Source of the DNA: Bacillus salipaludis
Lineage (GTDB): Bacteria; Bacillota; Bacilli; Bacillales_B; DSM-18226
Length of the DNA stretch: 9,716 nucleotides
Direction of reading: 5' to 3'
Assembly: GCF_004358205.1 (NCBI RefSeq)
Contig: NZ_SMYO01000045.1
Location: 1 to 9,716 of the forward strand
Positions 7,432 to 9,716 of this stretch are shown here, piece after piece. Each line of letters opens with the position of its first letter. Position 1 is the first letter of the stretch. Below the pieces are notes generated by a model, which saw only the letters and a program-made list of their open reading frames with translations, had not been told where the DNA came from and did no database searches. The position numbers were made by a program, and so were the translations under genes.

Positions 7432-8088
7432 CTTTTCACCCGAAGAATATTTTCCAAAACTAGGAAATAAGCGCAAGCTGTGTGCTATTAAAAATTGTGC
7501 TGTATAATAGGTTGTCATAATCAGGATATCAGAATAGGGAATCTCTGAAACAAACAAATTCCATGACAGAATTGAGTCTGAGAGGACGAATAAAATACTT
7601 CCTATTATTGCCCATATATTTTGGGACAAAAATCCAGACCAACACATCAGAGATATAATAACTATATACATAAGTACGGGAACTATTAAAGTATCATTAT
7701 GATTCTGAAGCAATGCAGCGATTATGTGATACCCCATAACAAAGCCATATAATCCAATAGGTATAATCATAAGAAGTGAAAGCTTTGTAAAACGCCAATA
7801 ACGGGAAAACCCTGCTGTATAAAACAGATGCCCAATTAGGAATGCTGCTAAGCCGATAACGAACCATCTAATTAGCCCATCACCTAGCATACAGAAAAAT
7901 AATCCGCACCATATAATCCAATGAGGGCGTGATTTTTTATCAGGTATTAGTTTATAAGCATAGAAAAGAATTAGCCACATTGGGATTAATTTAAATATCA
8001 TTTTGATTGCTTCTGGTTTGCTGGAAATGGCAAATATGTATATGAGGCTCATAAGTAAAATGAAAGTGGGTAATCGATAGGTTTTCAA
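7429..8088 (-). CDS. YhhN-family (lysoplasmalogenase-like) membrane protein
   Basis: This small integral membrane protein has about seven or eight hydrophobic segments and matches the YhhN/TMEM86 family. The family signatures are visible: GLFFCMLGDGLI and IGHLFYTAGF in the first half, and GSILFVLSDSILSWNLF with YYTAQFLIAHSL in the second. The two conserved acidic sites (LGD, LSDS) are present. Characterised members hydrolyse the vinyl-ether bond of lysoplasmalogens; many bacterial members are untested, so the substrate here is open. I place the start at the TTG at 8086-8088 (MKTYRLPTF, 219 residues), because AGAGGTGA ends 5 bases before it. The in-frame GTG nine bases upstream overlaps that ribosome site and is unlikely. 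Repeats D and E flank the gene. Confidence 0.85.
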   Translation of the reverse strand: MKTYRLPTFILLMSLIYIFAISSKPEAIKMIFKLIPMWLILFYAYKLIPDKKSRPHWIIWCGLFFCMLGDGLIRWFVIGLAAFLIGHLFYTAGFSRYWRFTKLSLLMIIPIGLYGFVMGYHIIAALLQNHNDTLIVPVLMYIVIISLMCWSGFLSQNIWAIIGSILFVLSDSILSWNLFVSEIPYSDILIMTTYYTAQFLIAHSLRLFPSFGKYSSGEK

Positions 8089-8201
8089 TATATTCACCTC
8101 TTTGTAACAGTTTTATTTCTCTTTTTTATTGCCAACAGCTTCTCCAAATAGGATTTTAATAATCTACTATTTTCTTTATAACTTAACGTTTTCCTTCCGG
8201 A

Positions 8202-8292
8202 AACTAAACTGCTTCTTTAGTTGAATAACAAAAAAGCCACCAATAATGGCTGCTGGTTCTTCAAGTCGCGCACCCTTTAGTCCAATAATATT
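8202..8292 (-). repeat. Dispersed repeat copy E (complete, diverged)
   Basis: DR1 forms a perfect 7-bp stem (AACTAAA 8202-8208, TTTAGTT 8216-8222) with the loop CTGCTTC in place of CTGCCCC. The central hairpin is AGCCA/TGGCT (8235-8251) behind an A-tract. DR2 is diverged: AGTCGCGCACCCTTTAG (8264-8280). It lies immediately past the stop of the broken glyoxalase gene. Confidence 0.8.
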
Positions 8293-8515
8293 AATACTTG
8301 CACACCATTAAATGATTCCCATCTGGGTCTTTGAAAATAAACCAATGATTATGCATAATTTCTGTTGTTAATTCTACATTCTGCCCTTTCATATATTCGT
8401 ATGCTTGTTCTATATCATTAGTATTCAAATGGAAAAGTGGTGTATTGGTGAAATTTTCCTCTGAATAAATCTTGCTATCTAAAACCATCCCTTTTCCATT
8501 CATTGATAATTTTGT
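8291..8515 (-). pseudogene. Glyoxalase/bleomycin-resistance family protein, C-terminal remnant
   Basis: The real coding text is NGKGMVLDSKIYSEENFTNTPLFHLNTNDIEQAYEYMKG and onward to FKDPDGNHLMVCKY and the stop at 8291-8293. This is the second half of a vicinal-oxygen-chelate (glyoxalase-like) domain, a family of small cytoplasmic metal-binding enzymes and drug-binding proteins. About 70 of a usual 115-130 residues remain. The open frame continues upstream to 8605, but that part is antisense to a recombinase fragment and does not resemble a glyoxalase N-terminus. The first beta-alpha-beta half, the start codon and the ribosome site are gone. The junction lies near 8505-8520. Confidence 0.8.
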
Positions 8516-8771
8516 CACGGAACGGAATCCTCTTCGAATGAGCATTGCCCAGATGCGATACATTATTAAGCGGATTTCAAACCGCGCCAGCTTTAACAAA
8601 GACATTCATCCGCACCAACTAAGGCACAGCTATGCAACCCACTTATCGAATAATGGAGCACCTCTAGATGTTATTCAAAGCTTATTAGGTCATGAAAAAA
8701 GTGAAACTACCCGGATATATGCCCAGTTAAGCGGAAGCATCAGACAGCAATTATATATGAAGTATTTTTAA
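8515..8771 (+). pseudogene. Tyrosine recombinase (phage-integrase family), C-terminal fragment
   Basis: The recognisable text runs from about ERNPLRMSIAQMRYIIKRIS through HPHQLRHSYATHL and LGHEKSETTRIYAQLS to YMKYF and a stop. It contains the catalytic HxLR box (HQLR), the second histidine (LGHE) and the nucleophile region TRIYAQL with its tyrosine. The SAM-like DNA-binding N-terminal domain and the first catalytic Arg box are absent, so roughly 85 of about 290 residues remain. The fragment cannot be an active enzyme alone. It abuts the glyoxalase remnant in the opposite orientation, which marks a recombination junction near 8505-8520. Its 3' end runs into the hairpin of repeat F. Whether its ancestor acted on these repeats is not known. 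Confidence 0.88.
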
Positions 8772-8775
8772 AAAT

Positions 8776-8842
8776 AAATAAATCAGCGCATCTCGAATGC
8801 CCTGCTTTATTTCACTCTTGCACCCGTTAGCTTAAGTACATT
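8776..8842 (-). repeat. Dispersed repeat copy F (hairpin + DR2, no DR1)
   Basis: The hairpin is long: AAATAAA 8776-8782 with TTTATTT 8806-8812, CAG with CTG, and GCAT 8788-8791 with ATGC 8797-8800, separated by single mismatches around the loop CTCGA. DR2 follows: ACTCTTGCACCCGTTAG (8814-8830), then CTTAAGTACA. Where DR1 should be, the recombinase fragment ends (stop at 8769-8771). The hairpin has the form of a two-way terminator between that fragment and the convergent GNAT gene. Confidence 0.8.
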
Positions 8843-8883
8843 TTTTTCCTTAACTTTTTAAAAATCAAGTACTGAAAAATCAG

Positions 8884-9396
8884 CTATTGTCCAATTAAGC
8901 TATAGCGCCAATTATTGCACCGCATAAAGCTTCCTAGAGGATATTCAAATTCGCATTCAGAAATAAATTGAAAGTCAAGCTTCCGACAAATTGCATTTGA
9001 AGCAGGATTATCAATCGATGGAAATGCGTGGATGTATTTATATTTGTTCTCACTAGATGCTTCTTCAATTGCTAACTTTACTGCATTTGTAGCTATCCCT
9101 TTCCCTTGATATGAGGGTAGAACGCTCCATCCAGTTTCATATACACTTTCATTATTCCAAGTAGTTTGCCAATATCCCACAGAACCTACTGGTTCTAATT
9201 CTGGTAACAATGTTATGCTGAACATACGTCCTCTATTACCAAGCTCAAGATATCGTTTATGTCGATTCAAAATCTGCTCTTTACTCTCTGGACCTCCAAG
9301 ATGCTGCATCATTTCTGGAGCGTTTATAAGAAAAAGTAAATCAAGGTCATTATCCTCCCAAGGCTTTATCTGAATGATATGGTTACTTTCTTTCAA
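8884..9396 (-). CDS. GNAT-family N-acetyltransferase (RimJ/RimL-like)
   Basis: This 170-residue cytoplasmic enzyme has the GNAT fold, which transfers acetyl from acetyl-CoA to an amino group of a small molecule or protein. The acetyl-CoA motif A is clear: WSVLPSYQGKGIATNAVKLAIEEA, with the Q-x-x-G-x-A pyrophosphate-binding loop. Next come the strand and helix IHAFPSIDNPASNAICRKLDFQF, typical of the RimJ/RimL type (SxxxxxKxGF-like). The start is probably TTG at 9394-9396, with GAGGAG about 11 bases upstream, slightly far. An ATG closer to that site is out of frame and meets a stop within four codons. The acceptor cannot be inferred. Repeats F and G flank the gene, like the other units of the row. 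Confidence 0.9.
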   Translation of the reverse strand: MKESNHIIQIKPWEDNDLDLLFLINAPEMMQHLGGPESKEQILNRHKRYLELGNRGRMFSITLLPELEPVGSVGYWQTTWNNESVYETGWSVLPSYQGKGIATNAVKLAIEEASSENKYKYIHAFPSIDNPASNAICRKLDFQFISECEFEYPLGSFMRCNNWRYSLIGQ

Positions 9397-9475
9397 CTTT
9401 TCTTCATCTCCTCACGACTTATTATTTACTCTTTCTTTATGAAAGCTAAAATTCCTTTTTTTAATGATATTGTTG

Positions 9476-9503
9476 TTTAACTAAACTGCCCCGTTAGCAC
9501 AAT
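9476..9503 (-). repeat. Dispersed repeat copy G (DR1 only, cut by group II intron)
   Basis: DR1 is CTAAACTGCCCCGTTAG (9481-9497), with partly pairing arms TTAACTAA and TTAGCACAA. A hairpin and DR2 should follow to the right. Instead the group II intron 3' end begins about six bases later. Read on the minus strand, DR1 is the 3' exon of the intron, so hairpin and DR2 are predicted beyond the window, upstream of the intron. Confidence 0.75.
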
Positions 9504-9555
9504 AGAGTAGGAGGGGAAATTTAATCCCCGACCTCTCACACCACCGTACGTACGG

Positions 9556-9585
9556 TTCCGTATACGGCGGTTCCGTATACGGCGG
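9556..9585 (-). repeat. 15-bp perfect tandem duplication in intron domain V region
   Basis: The unit TTCCGTATACGGCGG occurs twice in a row (9556-9570 and 9571-9585). Each unit corresponds to one 5' arm of domain V and contains the palindrome CCGTATACGG. The stop codon of the maturase (9587-9589) is just outside, so the protein is unaffected. The inner copy can still pair with the 3' arm. Confidence 0.9.
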
Positions 9586-9586
9586 T

Positions 9587-9716
9587 TCAATCTTTTAAGT
9601 ATCGTAACTCATAAAGTTGGGATATATCTTTTAATCCCCATTTTGTGAGTTTTTCTTTTGTTATCGCTTGATGCAGAATCTCACTTTTAGATATCCGCCA
9701 GTATCCCTTACGGGAG
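9587..9716 (-). CDS. Group II intron-encoded reverse transcriptase/maturase, C-terminal 42 residues (partial)
   Basis: The frame reads SRKGYWRISKSEILHQAITK and continues to KWGLKDISQLYELRYLKD before a TGA stop at 9587-9589. The GYWR(I/L)xxSxxLxxAI pattern followed by a short GL-containing tail is the usual end of bacterial group II intron proteins that lack an HNH endonuclease domain, as in class C. The reverse-transcriptase and X/maturase domains lie beyond the window. The protein helps the intron fold and splice, and copies it into new DNA sites. Confidence 0.85.
   Translation of the reverse strand, partial: SRKGYWRISKSEILHQAITKEKLTKWGLKDISQLYELRYLKD

Larger units (their letters stand above)
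9504..9716 (-). mobile_element. Group II intron, 3' end (maturase C-terminus, domains V and VI)
   Basis: On the minus strand, 43 codons of maturase are followed by the domain V helix (arms ACCGCCGTA and TACGGTGGT around GGAAC), then GTGTGAGAGG, a domain VI stem (GGGGA with TCCCC) and CTCCTACTCTAT, the usual branch-point region and 3' terminus. The 5' arm of domain V is tandemly duplicated (9556-9585). The 5' end of this intron lies right of the window. It has the same orientation and the same place within the repeat as the intron at the left edge, so the two are probably copies of one family. The exact 3' boundary is uncertain by two or three bases. Confidence 0.85.

Noticed and set aside
8293..8308. 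ACTTGCACACCATTA resembling DR2 next to copy E
   Set aside because: It encodes the last residues of the glyoxalase remnant (MVCKY) and differs from DR2 in the core, so the likeness is probably chance.
8516..8605. N-terminal 30 residues of the long open frame ending in the glyoxalase
   Set aside because: They are the antisense of recombinase codons (MRYIIKRIS to HQ region), do not resemble a glyoxalase start and lack a ribosome site.
173..9497. Repeats as classical integron attC sites
   Set aside because: attC needs inverted RYYYAAC and GTTRRRY boxes. Here the GTTAG modules are direct, and GTTAGYT does not match GTTRRRY. No IntI-specific insert is visible in the recombinase fragment.
5674..9503. 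CRISPR array
   Set aside because: Repeat units are hundreds of bases to about 1 kb apart with genes between them; there are no short regular spacers and no cas genes.

Overview
The window is AT-rich DNA from a low-GC Gram-positive bacterium, most likely a Bacillaceae member. The evidence is strong GGAGG/GAGGTG ribosome sites, several TTG starts, rho-independent hairpins, a SwrC-like RND transporter with no adaptor gene beside it, and a decayed pssA next to a dedA gene, an arrangement known from Bacillus.

Layout. Positions 1-141 are the 5' end of a group II intron on the minus strand. It begins immediately after the T-tract of a terminator-like hairpin (142-164) that belongs to a dispersed repeat. 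A dedA gene fused to a degenerate PAP2-like domain follows on the minus strand (318-1595). Next come a bidirectional terminator (1751-1791) and a frameshifted pssA pseudogene (about 1800-2240, minus). A 1041-residue RND efflux protein occupies 2449-5574 on the plus strand and ends in a terminator. From 5674 to the right end the DNA changes character. Short unrelated minus-strand accessory genes stand one after another: an unrecognised 120-residue protein, an EamA transporter, a YhhN-family membrane protein, a broken glyoxalase and a GNAT acetyltransferase. Each is separated from the next by a full or partial copy of one repeat, always in the same orientation. A tyrosine-recombinase C-terminal fragment on the plus strand interrupts the glyoxalase. 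The right edge (about 9504-9716) is the 3' end of a second minus-strand group II intron, with the C-terminus of its maturase/reverse transcriptase and domains V and VI.

Interpretation. The repeat has three parts: a small stem-loop module with a CTGCCCC-type loop (DR1), a central terminator-like hairpin, and a GCACCCGTTAG module (DR2). DR1 and DR2 are related to each other as direct repeats. One gene per repeat, uniform gene orientation, unrelated gene functions, a recombinase relic in the array, and group II introns sitting at the same internal position of the repeat at both ends together resemble an integron-like gene-cassette array, but without recognisable attC or IntI features. That the repeats act as recombination sites is inference; the repeat structure and its spacing are directly visible. 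The genes do not form one pathway. They are typical accessory cargo: export, detoxification, acetylation and lipid metabolism.
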